Shown: in pieces, positions 27,315 through 34,823 of the stretch
Layout: each line of letters opens with the position of its first letter
Numbering within the stretch: the stretch's first letter is position 1
Origin: Actinomycetota bacterium
GTDB lineage: Bacteria > Actinomycetota > Acidimicrobiia > Acidimicrobiales > Ilumatobacteraceae
Length of the DNA stretch: 43,758 nucleotides
NCBI GenBank assembly: GCA_018882725.1
Contig: VERK01000001.1
Span: forward strand, 1 to 43,758
Direction of reading: 5' to 3'
Translations under genes and position numbers: made by a program
Notes under the pieces: model-generated
What the model was told of the DNA's origin: nothing
What the model saw: the letters and a program-made list of their open reading frames with translations, nothing else
Databases searched by the model: none

Positions 27315-27943
27315 CGTGCCGCGGCTTCGAACCGGATGGAGTGGCTTCCCAGGTTGATGATGTCGCCGTCGCGCAGACCACGCTCAGCACTGATGGTGAC
27401 CCCGTTGACCTTGGTGCCATTGGTCGACCCGAGATCGGAGATCGCGTAGACGCCGTTGACGACCTTGACTTCGGCGTGTCGGCGGCTGACGTTGGCATCG
27501 TCGAGAACGATCGTGCAGTCGGGTGAGCGACCGATCACGACCAATGCCTCACCGAGTGGGTACGACTGACCGCCCGAGACGACCAATGCGCTGGCCGTGA
27601 TCGGACTCTCGGCGCGCCGTACTTTCGAGTCGATTTCGACCCGACCCGACTTCACTTTGTCGTCGGCCACCAGCGAGACCGTGATGGGACCCTTCAGGTG
27701 GTAGCCCTCGGAGCGGGCGTATTCCTTGGCCGCTTCGTTCAGTTCGATCTCGAGTGCGGCCTGGAACTCTTCGAGTTGGTCGAGGTCGCGGGGATGCAGG
27801 CGGAACACGAAGTAGTTGGGGGCCACGCGTCGGCTCTTGGAGTCGACCGATCGCTTGTCGTCGATCTCTCGGACGAGGTGGCGGCCGAGGTCGATGGGGC
27901 GCACGTTGGTGCGGTTACCTCGATTGAAGATTCCTGCGGCCAT
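27311..27943 (-). CDS. fhaA: FHA-domain protein FhaA (DUF3662 + FHA)
   Basis: A 210-residue protein with an N-terminal DUF3662 domain (about residues 1-115, with NYFVFRLHPRDLDQLEEF) and a C-terminal FHA domain (IGRSPDCTIVL, VSRRHAEV, DLGSTNGTKVNG). In mycobacteria FhaA binds the phosphorylated pseudokinase domain of MviN and restrains wall synthesis. Here the two domains are joined by only some 20 residues, whereas the M. tuberculosis protein has a very long linker. AAGGAGG ends six bases before the ATG at 27943 and three before the ATG at 27946, so 27943 is preferred. It is first in the operon. Confidence 0.92.
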   Translation of the reverse strand: MAAGIFNRGNRTNVRPIDLGRHLVREIDDKRSVDSKSRRVAPNYFVFRLHPRDLDQLEEFQAALEIELNEAAKEYARSEGYHLKGPITVSLVADDKVKSGRVEIDSKVRRAESPITASALVVSGGQSYPLGEALVVIGRSPDCTIVLDDANVSRRHAEVKVVNGVYAISDLGSTNGTKVNGVTISAERGLRDGDIINLGSHSIRFEAAAR

Positions 27944-27979
27944 CATCCACCTCCTTCGCCGTGATGACAGGCGGGGAAA

Positions 27980-27985
27980 ATCGTA
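27980..27985 (-). promoter_or_regulatory. -10 hexamer of the fhaA-pknB operon
   Basis: On the minus strand TACGAT lies 37-42 bases before the fhaA start; a transcript from about 27973 would include the AAGGAGG (27950-27956). No convincing -35 was found. Confidence 0.35.
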
Positions 27986-28040
27986 CCGGTGCAGGGTGGA
28001 CGCACCGTGTCGCCCGGGTGGTCACTCCCTCTCGGGGCGG

Positions 28041-28046
28041 TAGCGT
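28041..28046 (+). promoter_or_regulatory. Possible -10 hexamer of tRNA-Leu
   Basis: TAGCGT lies 16 bases before the mature 5' end of tRNA-Leu, a normal distance for a tRNA promoter with a short leader trimmed by RNase P. No -35 was recognised. Confidence 0.3.
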
Positions 28047-28062
28047 TCGAGACCTGTTACTC

Positions 28063-28148
28063 GGGCGAGTGGCGGAATGGCAGACGCGCTGGCTTCAGGT
28101 GCCAGTGTTCGCAAGGACGTGGGGGTTCAAGTCCCCCCTCGCCCACCA
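28063..28148 (+). tRNA. leuT: tRNA-Leu (CAG)
   Basis: A class II tRNA of 86 bases with acceptor stem GGGCGAG/CTCGCCC and discriminator A. The anticodon arm is CTGGC-TTCAGGT-GCCAG, giving anticodon CAG. It has a long variable arm, a T arm with GTTCAAGTC, and encoded CCA (28146-28148). It lies next to fhaA as leuT does in M. tuberculosis. Confidence 0.97.
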
Positions 28149-28216
28149 ACACTGTTCTTTTGGTGCGAGTTCTTTACCCCTGAGGTTGAAAATCCTCACC
28201 AGATCGACGGGGTGGG

Positions 28217-29743
28217 TCAGAGGCCGAGGCGTTGGAACTGATCGTTCGGTGCGTCGATGTCGCGGAGAGCGGATCGAAGGACGCCTTCCATCCGGTCGGC
28301 GAGATCGGTGCTGGACAAGTCACGATCTTCGAGAGGATCGCCGACCACATCGAACAACAGGTCCCGTGACGACGCGACGTTGGTGAGGGCCCAGAAGGGA
28401 ACAGCGTCTCCCGATCCGAAGGGTTGCCGGATCACCGGGACCGACGAACCGGGCATGTAGTCGAGTGTCGCGCGATGGTCGGGTTTCGGCAGTCGAACGT
28501 TCGGCATCGCGTGAATGGGCATGGTCGACCACCGGTTCGACCACATCGACAACGGTCGATTGTCGTTGCGAGGAGCCCGCACGTACTTGAACTGATCGTG
28601 GACGATCTGAACAGCCCGTCCCCACACTCCCGTCAGTACGTAGTCGCGCACCGCAGAGGTGTCTCCACTGATCAGTGGACCGAGCGAGTGTCCGTGCGTT
28701 CGGTGATCGACCGACACTCCGAAGATGTCGCACAGCGTGGCGAAGATGTCGACCGTCGTGGTGAGAGCGGAGTTCGTGTGGGCGGCCACTCCGGGCCAGG
28801 CCACCATCAAGGGAATGTGGCCGAGCGGTTCGTACACCGGAACTCCCGGTTTGCCGAACACGTCCTTCTCACCGAGGTAGTGGCCGTGGTCGGTGCATAC
28901 GATCACCGCGGTGTCCTCCCACAGACCACGACGATCGATCGCGTCGAGCAGTCGGCCGAACTGGTGGTCGATGAACGACAACTTGGCTCCGTAGTTGGCG
29001 CGAATGTGTCGTGCCGTCCGCGCGTCGAGTTTCCCCGAGGCCACCGCATCGGCCAAGTAGGGAGGCCAGATCACCTTCGGGCCGTCCCACTCGGGGTCGT
29101 ACATCGACATCCACGGCTCTGGAACATCGAACGGTTCGTGAGGATCGAACTCGTCGACGAACAACATGAATCGTCGATCGGACGACGCTTCGTGTTCGAT
29201 CCACCGTGCCGCGTGCGACATCGTGCGTGCACCGGGGAAGTCGTCCTCTGTCTTGAACCAGGTGCGCGTCGTGTCGTAGTGGCGAGCCACCCACGATTCG
29301 TCCGCCGGAACCGCCGGCGCCCCGACCCATGATGGATCAGGCGCGGTGCGCCACGGATCGTCCTCGTGCCCTCGCACGTAGTCCCATGCGGTGAAGTCGG
29401 TGTGGTAGTTCTCGCCGCCGGTCTCGAATAGATGTGGGTGATCTGACACCAGCATCGTGGTGACACCCGCCTGTTGGAGATGACGAGTGATCGGGTCTTC
29501 CCACAACTCGATCGAACCCCACGGACGCCACAGGAAATCCCACGACCCGCAGAGGATGTCGTGACGCGCCGGCATGCATGGCAAAGATCCGGTGTAGTGG
29601 CGGTCGAACCTCACTGCTCGCCGTGCGAATCGGTCGAGGTTCGGGGTGTCGAATTCAGTGCCGCCGTACGCACCGATCATGTGGCGATTCAGGCTGTCGA
29701 GGAGAACGACGACGACGTTCTTCGGTGTTGCGATGTCCCCCAC
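28217..29743 (-). CDS. Sulfatase (arylsulfatase family, Cys type)
   Basis: A 508-residue sulfatase/phosphonate-monoester-hydrolase-like enzyme. The metal site opens with VVVVLLDSLNRH (Asp16). The active-site consensus C-x-P-x-R is Cys56-Met-Pro-Ala-Arg, where cysteine must be oxidised to formylglycine. Further ligands lie in VDEFDPHEPFDVP and CTDHGHYLGEKDVFGK. No signal peptide is present, so it is probably cytoplasmic, and no formylglycine-generating enzyme gene is in the window. The GTG at 29743 is favoured because TAGGGT lies seven bases upstream and would overlap the coding part if the GTG at 29752 were used. The substrate is unknown. Confidence 0.88.
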   Translation of the reverse strand: MGDIATPKNVVVVLLDSLNRHMIGAYGGTEFDTPNLDRFARRAVRFDRHYTGSLPCMPARHDILCGSWDFLWRPWGSIELWEDPITRHLQQAGVTTMLVSDHPHLFETGGENYHTDFTAWDYVRGHEDDPWRTAPDPSWVGAPAVPADESWVARHYDTTRTWFKTEDDFPGARTMSHAARWIEHEASSDRRFMLFVDEFDPHEPFDVPEPWMSMYDPEWDGPKVIWPPYLADAVASGKLDARTARHIRANYGAKLSFIDHQFGRLLDAIDRRGLWEDTAVIVCTDHGHYLGEKDVFGKPGVPVYEPLGHIPLMVAWPGVAAHTNSALTTTVDIFATLCDIFGVSVDHRTHGHSLGPLISGDTSAVRDYVLTGVWGRAVQIVHDQFKYVRAPRNDNRPLSMWSNRWSTMPIHAMPNVRLPKPDHRATLDYMPGSSVPVIRQPFGSGDAVPFWALTNVASSRDLLFDVVGDPLEDRDLSSTDLADRMEGVLRSALRDIDAPNDQFQRLGL

Positions 29744-29750
29744 GCCGAGC

Positions 29751-29756
29751 ACCCTA
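29751..29756 (-). promoter_or_regulatory. -10 hexamer for leaderless sulfatase gene
   Basis: On the minus strand TAGGGT ends seven bases before the GTG at 29743, with no Shine-Dalgarno. Confidence 0.45.
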
Positions 29757-29793
29757 GGTGATGACGGGCGAGCCTCGATCGGACGCTGATCGA

Positions 29794-30579
29794 TCAGAAG
29801 ACGGTGTAACCGCCGTCGACGGTCACTTCCTGACCAGTGTGATACGTCAGCGCCGGATCGGCGAGGAACGCGCCCACTTCACGGAATTCAGTGGCGTCGG
29901 CCCACCGGCGCACGGGAGTACGGCGGATGGTCACATCGCGGAACTTGTCGTTGGCGTAGGCGGGACCGGCCATTTCGGTGATCGTCCAACCTGGAATGAG
30001 TGAGTTCACCCGAATGCCGTGACGAGCCAGACCAACAGCTAGTGCGCGCATGAGGCCGTTCAGCGCAGTCTTCGACGTTCCGTACGCTTCGTTGCCTGCG
30101 GCGCCGTGAATCGCCGATGTCGACGACACGAGAACGAGCGAGCCGCCGGTTCCTTGTCGCACGAGATGTCGGGCGGCCTCGCGGACCGTCACGAATACTC
30201 CGTCGAGATTGGTGGCCATGACCTCGCGCCATTGATCGAGTGTCAAGTCGAGGAACGGAACACCGTGTCCTGAACGTCCTGCATTGGCGAAGCACCCATC
30301 GAGTCGACCGAAGTCGGCCACGGTGCGGTTCATCGATTCGATCACTTGCTGCTCGTCGGACACATCGCATTCGTATCCACGAGCGGCGACACCGTGACCC
30401 TTGAGAACGTCGACTGCTTCGGCATTGCGGTCGGCCCGCCGACCCCACACGGCAACCGATCCGCCGACTGCGGCGATTCCCTCGGCCATACCGAGACCGA
30501 TACCCGAGTTGCCGCCGGTCACCACGAACACCTTGCCGGTCAGATCGGTGCGCCCGCGCGGATTGGAATGACTGGTCAT
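29794..30579 (-). CDS. Short-chain dehydrogenase/reductase
   Basis: A 261-residue classical SDR. The cofactor site is TGGNSGIGLG, the structural motif is FANAG (usually NNAG), and the catalytic Ser and YxxxK lie in SSTSAIHG and YGTSKTAL. The C-terminus DGGYTVF is typical. WGRRADRN after the second strand, with arginines there, favours NADP(H), by inference. The ATG at 30579 has TACGGT six bases upstream; an in-frame ATG at 30597 would lie upstream of that element. The substrate is unknown. It is divergent from another SDR gene. Confidence 0.88.
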   Translation of the reverse strand: MTSHSNPRGRTDLTGKVFVVTGGNSGIGLGMAEGIAAVGGSVAVWGRRADRNAEAVDVLKGHGVAARGYECDVSDEQQVIESMNRTVADFGRLDGCFANAGRSGHGVPFLDLTLDQWREVMATNLDGVFVTVREAARHLVRQGTGGSLVLVSSTSAIHGAAGNEAYGTSKTALNGLMRALAVGLARHGIRVNSLIPGWTITEMAGPAYANDKFRDVTIRRTPVRRWADATEFREVGAFLADPALTYHTGQEVTVDGGYTVF

Positions 30580-30675
30580 GTTGTCACCGTAGAACATCCA
30601 CTTGGTCGTGTTCCGAGCCGGATCACTAGCCTCACCTCGTCACTCGACGACACTCAACGACCAGCGGAGGAACAC
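30580..30675. promoter_or_regulatory. Divergent promoter region between two SDR genes
   Basis: On the minus strand TACGGT (30586-30591) ends six bases before the SDR start at 30579. On the plus strand TAGCCT (30627-30632) lies about 44 bases before the other SDR, whose leader carries GGAGG at 30666-30670. One gene thus looks leaderless and the other led. Confidence 0.4.
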
Positions 30676-31476
30676 ATGAAGATCGCCGATTTGTTCTCGG
30701 TTCAGGGCAAGGTCGTCCTGGTGACCGGAGGGTCTCGTGGTATCGGCGAAATGATCGCCGGCGGGTTCCTTGCCAATGGAGCCAAGGTGTACATCTCGTC
30801 GCGCAAAGCCGATGTGTGCAACGAAACCGCCAAGCGCCTGTCCGACACCTTCGGCGGTGAGTGCATTTCGCTGCCGGCCAACTTGGCCGACATGGCGGGT
30901 ATCGACGGCTTGGTGAAAGCGCTGAGTGAGCGCGAGAACCATCTCGACATCCTCATCAACAACGCAGGTGTGTCGTGGGGAGCGCCGCTCGACGAGTTTC
31001 CCGAGGTCGGCTGGGACAAGGTCTTCGACACCAACGTCAAGGGCGTCTTCTTTCTCACCCAGAAGTTGCTCCCGTTGCTCGAGGCTCGCGCAACCAACGA
31101 CGACCCGTCGCGTGTCGTGAACATCGGATCGATCGACGGCATCCGCACACCCATCTTCGACACTCATTCGTATGGTCCGTCGAAGGCCGCTCTTCATTCG
31201 TTGACTCGGCAGATGGGCTCGAAGTTGGTGAAGCGCAACATCATCATGAATGCCATCGCCCCCGGACCGTTCCCCACGTGGATGCTCAGCACCGGAGTGG
31301 GTACTGGCGGTGACGTCGACAACACCGACTGGAGCGTGGTGGCTCGCGGCAATCCGCGCAAGCGAGTCGGCACTCCTGAAGACATCGCTGGCCTGGCCAT
31401 CTTCTTGTGCTCGCGCGCGGGCGCTTACACCGTGGGCGAAGTGATCGCCTGTGACGGCGGACAGGTCAACAGCTGA
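30676..31476 (+). CDS. Short-chain dehydrogenase/reductase
   Basis: A 266-residue classical SDR with TGGSRGIGE near residue 17, NNAG, and the catalytic YGPSKAAL with the Ser in NIGSIDG. Residues SSRKADVCNETAKRL after the second strand (Arg and Lys) suggest NADP(H). The C-terminal CDGGQVNS is typical for the family. The ATG has GGAGG five bases upstream. The open frame extends far upstream to 30346, but that part lies opposite the divergent SDR. The stop codon directly abuts the stop of the convergent aldo-keto reductase (TGATCA). The substrate is unknown. Confidence 0.9.
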   Translation: MKIADLFSVQGKVVLVTGGSRGIGEMIAGGFLANGAKVYISSRKADVCNETAKRLSDTFGGECISLPANLADMAGIDGLVKALSERENHLDILINNAGVSWGAPLDEFPEVGWDKVFDTNVKGVFFLTQKLLPLLEARATNDDPSRVVNIGSIDGIRTPIFDTHSYGPSKAALHSLTRQMGSKLVKRNIIMNAIAPGPFPTWMLSTGVGTGGDVDNTDWSVVARGNPRKRVGTPEDIAGLAIFLCSRAGAYTVGEVIACDGGQVNS

Positions 31477-32355
31477 TCAGATCCGCTCGAGGGTGGCGCC
31501 GTCGAACAACGGCGTGAGTTGTTCGGTTGCGATCAGTTCGTCGATGTCGAGGGTGGATGGCGCCGTGATCGTTCGCTGAGCCGCTTCGAGGATGTGCGGT
31601 AGAAGCGTCGCGTCACTCGACGTGTTCAGGAAGAGATCGTCGTTCGACAGCACGAAACGAACGGCGGTCACGATCGATGCCGGTTCGGTAATGGGCTCGT
31701 ACCAGCTGCGATGACCGGACGGACCATCGTCCCAGCGGCGACGGGCGATCGACTTGATGGTCTGCATCGCGACACCGCGGGTTCCACAGATTTCGCGGAG
31801 TTTCCTGACGTCGCGTTCGTACTCGGGAATGCGCATCAGGCTCGGATTGAAGGGGAACAGAACCGAGTCGAACGCGAACCGTTCGAGACTGCGCACGTGC
31901 ATCGACGGAATACGAAGTCCGTGGCCTGTGACTCCGATGTGACGCACCAGTCCTTCGTCGCGAGCACGGATGAGCGCAGGCAGCGCACCATCATCCGACA
32001 TGGCCAGCTTCCACTCGTCGTCTTCCACCAGGTTGTGCATCTGGATCAGGTCGATGGAATCGACACCCATGCGTTGGAGCGACGACTCGAGTTGTCGACG
32101 CGCTCCGTCGGCCGTGCGCTTCTCGGTCTTGGTCGCGAGGAAGACCTCCGATCGGTGCCCGCGGAGCCACGGTGCGAGTCGTTCTTCCGATGCTCCGTAC
32201 GACGCTGCGGTGTCGATGTGGTTCACGCCAGCAGCGAACGCGAGATCGAGAGTCGTGATCGCGCGACTCTCGCTCATACCACCGAGGGCGGCCGCGCCGA
32301 AGATGACTCGCGACGACTGGTGGCCGGTTCGCCCGAAGGGTGCGGTGATCAGCAT
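31477..32355 (-). CDS. Aldo/keto reductase
   Basis: A 292-residue aldo-keto reductase with the catalytic tetrad in order: Asp in VNHIDTAASYG with Tyr four residues later, Lys in VFLATKTEKR and His in DLIQMHNL. The (beta/alpha)8 pattern is otherwise complete. Such enzymes reduce aldehydes and ketones with NADPH. The ATG at 32355 has TACGGT six bases upstream and no Shine-Dalgarno. It is divergent from the BVMO-like gene, whose own -10 lies 13 bases away, and its stop abuts that of the convergent SDR. Confidence 0.9.
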   Translation of the reverse strand: MLITAPFGRTGHQSSRVIFGAAALGGMSESRAITTLDLAFAAGVNHIDTAASYGASEERLAPWLRGHRSEVFLATKTEKRTADGARRQLESSLQRMGVDSIDLIQMHNLVEDDEWKLAMSDDGALPALIRARDEGLVRHIGVTGHGLRIPSMHVRSLERFAFDSVLFPFNPSLMRIPEYERDVRKLREICGTRGVAMQTIKSIARRRWDDGPSGHRSWYEPITEPASIVTAVRFVLSNDDLFLNTSSDATLLPHILEAAQRTITAPSTLDIDELIATEQLTPLFDGATLERI

Positions 32356-32402
32356 GAGGCGACCGTAGTGCCTCGGAAGTAGGGTCGGACGTGGGAGGAC
32401 AG
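32356..32402. promoter_or_regulatory. Compact divergent promoter, aldo-keto reductase / BVMO
   Basis: Only 47 bases separate the starts. On the minus strand TACGGT (32362-32367) is six bases before the reductase ATG. On the plus strand TAGGGT (32380-32385) is followed by GGGAGG (32393-32398) before the BVMO ATG. The two -10 elements are 12 bases apart, so the polymerases would compete. Confidence 0.45.
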
Positions 32403-33902
32403 ATGATGACCACCAACCACTTCGATGTCCTGATCGTGGGAGCCGGAATTTCCGGTATCGGCTCGGCGTATCACTTGAAGACGTTGTGCCCCGATCGCTC
32501 GTTCGCCATTCTCGAAGGCCGCCCCGATATCGGCGGCACCTGGGACCTCTTCCGCTATCCGGGTGTTCGATCCGATAGCGACATGCACACGCTCGGCTAC
32601 AGCTTCAAGCCTTGGACCGACGCCAAGGCGATTGCTGATGGTCCATCGATCATGAAGTACCTGCGAGCCACCGTGCAGGAATTCGGAATCGCGCCGCACA
32701 TCAAGTTCAACCACTTGGTCTCGCGGGCCGAGTGGAACTCCGAGACCGCCACCTGGACGCTCACGGCGAAGCGCGCTGACACCGGTGAAACAGTCACGTA
32801 TTCGTGCAACTTCCTGCACATGTGTTCGGGCTACTACTCGTACAAAGAGGGGTACACCCCCGAATTCCCGGGCCGCGATCGATTCCGGGGCACGATCATC
32901 CATCCGCAGAAGTGGCCCGAGAACTTCGACTACTCGGGTAAGCGAGTGGTCGTCATCGGTTCGGGTGCCACTGCTATGACCGTGGTACCGGCGATGGCCG
33001 ACAAAGCCGCGCACGTGACCATGCTTCAGCGTTCGCCCACCTACGTCGTCGCTCGTCCCGATGTCGATCGTGTCGCCGAGATGTTGAAGAAGGTGTTCCC
33101 TGAGAAGGCGGCCTACGCCATCACCCGCAAGAAGAACACGGTGCTGCAGGGCTTCTTCTACGGACGTACTCGTACCCAGCCCGACAAGGTGAAGGCCACT
33201 CTCCTCGCCGGCGTCCGTCAGGCACTCGGTCCCAACTTCGACGTCGACAAGCACTTCACGCCGTCCTACAACCCGTGGGATCAGCGCATGTGTCTTCTCA
33301 CCAACGGCGATCTCTTCACGTCGATTAACGCCGGCCGGGCGTCGGTCGTGACCGATCACATCGACACGTTCACCGAAACCGGCATTCGTCTGAAGTCGGG
33401 TGACGAACTCGAAGCCGATGTGATCGTGACCGCGACCGGACTCAACCTGGTCACTCTCGGCGAGATGACGTTCGAGGTCGATGGCGAGGTCGTCGACTTC
33501 GCTCAGACCTGGACCTATCGAGGTGTCGCGTACTCCGATGTTCCGAATCTGGTCTCGACGTTCGGATACATCAATGCATCGTGGACATTGCGGGCCGACT
33601 TGGTGAGCACTTTCGTGTGTCGTCTTCTCAATCACATGCGTGACACCAAGACCGTTCAGGTCACTCCACGACTTCGAGCGAGCGATCGCAACATGACGCC
33701 GCGCCCGTGGATCGAACAGTTCTCGGCTGGTTACATGCAACGCACGATGGATCAGATGCCCAAACAGGGCGATCGTGAACCGTGGGTCAACCCGCAGTCG
33801 TTCAAGATCGAACGTAAGACCATCGGTAAGGGACGCCTCGACGACGGAGTTCTTCAGTTCACGCAGCCGCGGGTTCGCGAGTCGGTGTCGGCGGGCGAGT
33901 AG
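32403..33902 (+). CDS. FAD-dependent monooxygenase, Baeyer-Villiger type
   Basis: A 499-residue flavoprotein monooxygenase. It has an FAD Rossmann motif GAGISG (residues 13-18), FRYPGVRSDSD and a second NADPH Rossmann motif GSGATA (186-191). The Baeyer-Villiger fingerprint FxGxxxHxxxW is met by Phe161, Gly163, His167 and Trp171, followed by Pro. Enzymes of this group insert oxygen into ketones such as cyclic or steroid ketones; the substrate here is unknown. The ATG at 32403 or 32406 follows GGGAGG; a GTG at 32391 is a leaderless alternative. The 3' end overlaps the convergent desaturase-like gene by 44 bases. Confidence 0.9.
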   Translation: MMTTNHFDVLIVGAGISGIGSAYHLKTLCPDRSFAILEGRPDIGGTWDLFRYPGVRSDSDMHTLGYSFKPWTDAKAIADGPSIMKYLRATVQEFGIAPHIKFNHLVSRAEWNSETATWTLTAKRADTGETVTYSCNFLHMCSGYYSYKEGYTPEFPGRDRFRGTIIHPQKWPENFDYSGKRVVVIGSGATAMTVVPAMADKAAHVTMLQRSPTYVVARPDVDRVAEMLKKVFPEKAAYAITRKKNTVLQGFFYGRTRTQPDKVKATLLAGVRQALGPNFDVDKHFTPSYNPWDQRMCLLTNGDLFTSINAGRASVVTDHIDTFTETGIRLKSGDELEADVIVTATGLNLVTLGEMTFEVDGEVVDFAQTWTYRGVAYSDVPNLVSTFGYINASWTLRADLVSTFVCRLLNHMRDTKTVQVTPRLRASDRNMTPRPWIEQFSAGYMQRTMDQMPKQGDREPWVNPQSFKIERKTIGKGRLDDGVLQFTQPRVRESVSAGE

Positions 33903-34809
33903 CCGGCTGCCAACCGGGTCGACCGAACACGAACTTGGCCCGGTCCGGCCAGTTGTCGGCCGACGCCACGTCGCGGCCGATGTCGACCATCTCGTGATAC
34001 GCGACCTTCACGGGGTTGTAGAAGTCGATGTTCTTCGTGAGTCCGTAGCGCACGCGTCGGATCTCGGGCGCGAACGTCTTGAAGATCTTGTCCCAGACGA
34101 TCAGGATGCCGCCGTAGTTCTTGTCGATGTATTGCTGGTTGGCTCCGTGGTGAACCCGATGGTGGGACGGAGTGTTGAAGACCTTCTCGATCGGCTCGGG
34201 TAGACGGTCGATTGCTTCGGTGTGAATCCAGTACTGGTAGAGCAAGTTGAGTTGCGAAGCCTTGGCCGTGGCCTTCAATGGGAAGCCGAGCAGCGGCATC
34301 GGCCAGTACACCCACGACATCAGCCAGAACGACCACGGCTGTCGAAGCGCGGTCGACAAGTTGTATCGACGCCCGGAGTGATGCGCGATGTGGTTGCCCC
34401 AGAACAATCGAACTTCGTGCATCCACCGGTGGTTCCAGTAGTAGAGGAAGTCCCACACGACCATCGCCTTGAGCAGCGAGAAGCGGCCACCACCGATGTT
34501 GGACACACGACGGGCGAACAGTCGGCGATTGATGCGGCCGAGCACACCCTGCAGTGCGAAGCCCATGACGACATTGCCGACCAGCAGTCCGAGGCTCGAT
34601 GCAGTGTCCTTCTTCTCGTAGCCGAGTGGGACGAGCGGATCGGGTGTCGGCGAGCCATTGTCGGCCGGAATGGGTGCGTTCATCGGCTCGAGTTCGCGAC
34701 GCGGCTTCTTTTTCAGCGTGCGGTGTTCGGCGACCATGGTGGCGACGAAGATCGGCAACGTGAGTCGGTCGATCAGATCAACTTGTGAGAGCACCGACTT
34801 CTTGGCCAC
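33859..34809 (-). CDS. Sterol desaturase / fatty acid hydroxylase family protein
   Basis: A 316-residue membrane di-iron enzyme candidate. Histidine clusters of the family are all present: HRWMH (127-131), HIAHH (140-144), His196 and HHRVHH (216-221). They lie on the cytoplasmic side of hydrophobic segments at about residues 75-92, 113-125 and 160-178. An unusual hydrophilic N-terminus of about 70 residues precedes the core. Such enzymes hydroxylate or desaturate lipids or sterols. The GTG at 34809 has TAACCT six bases upstream. It lies behind the methyltransferase gene on the same strand, and its 3' end overlaps the BVMO gene. Confidence 0.87.
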   Translation of the reverse strand: MAKKSVLSQVDLIDRLTLPIFVATMVAEHRTLKKKPRRELEPMNAPIPADNGSPTPDPLVPLGYEKKDTASSLGLLVGNVVMGFALQGVLGRINRRLFARRVSNIGGGRFSLLKAMVVWDFLYYWNHRWMHEVRLFWGNHIAHHSGRRYNLSTALRQPWSFWLMSWVYWPMPLLGFPLKATAKASQLNLLYQYWIHTEAIDRLPEPIEKVFNTPSHHRVHHGANQQYIDKNYGGILIVWDKIFKTFAPEIRRVRYGLTKNIDFYNPVKVAYHEMVDIGRDVASADNWPDRAKFVFGRPGWQPATRPPTPTREPAAA

Positions 34810-34815
34810 GTCGGC

Positions 34816-34821
34816 AGGTTA
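34816..34821 (-). promoter_or_regulatory. -10 hexamer for leaderless desaturase-like gene
   Basis: On the minus strand TAACCT ends six bases before the GTG at 34809 and lies just after the stop of the methyltransferase gene (34824), so the desaturase-like gene appears to have its own transcript. Confidence 0.5.
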
Positions 34822-34823
34822 AT

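Noticed and set aside
28181..28198. TGAGG/CCTCA inverted repeat between tRNA-Leu and the sulfatase gene as a terminator
   Set aside because: Only five base pairs and no T run on either side.
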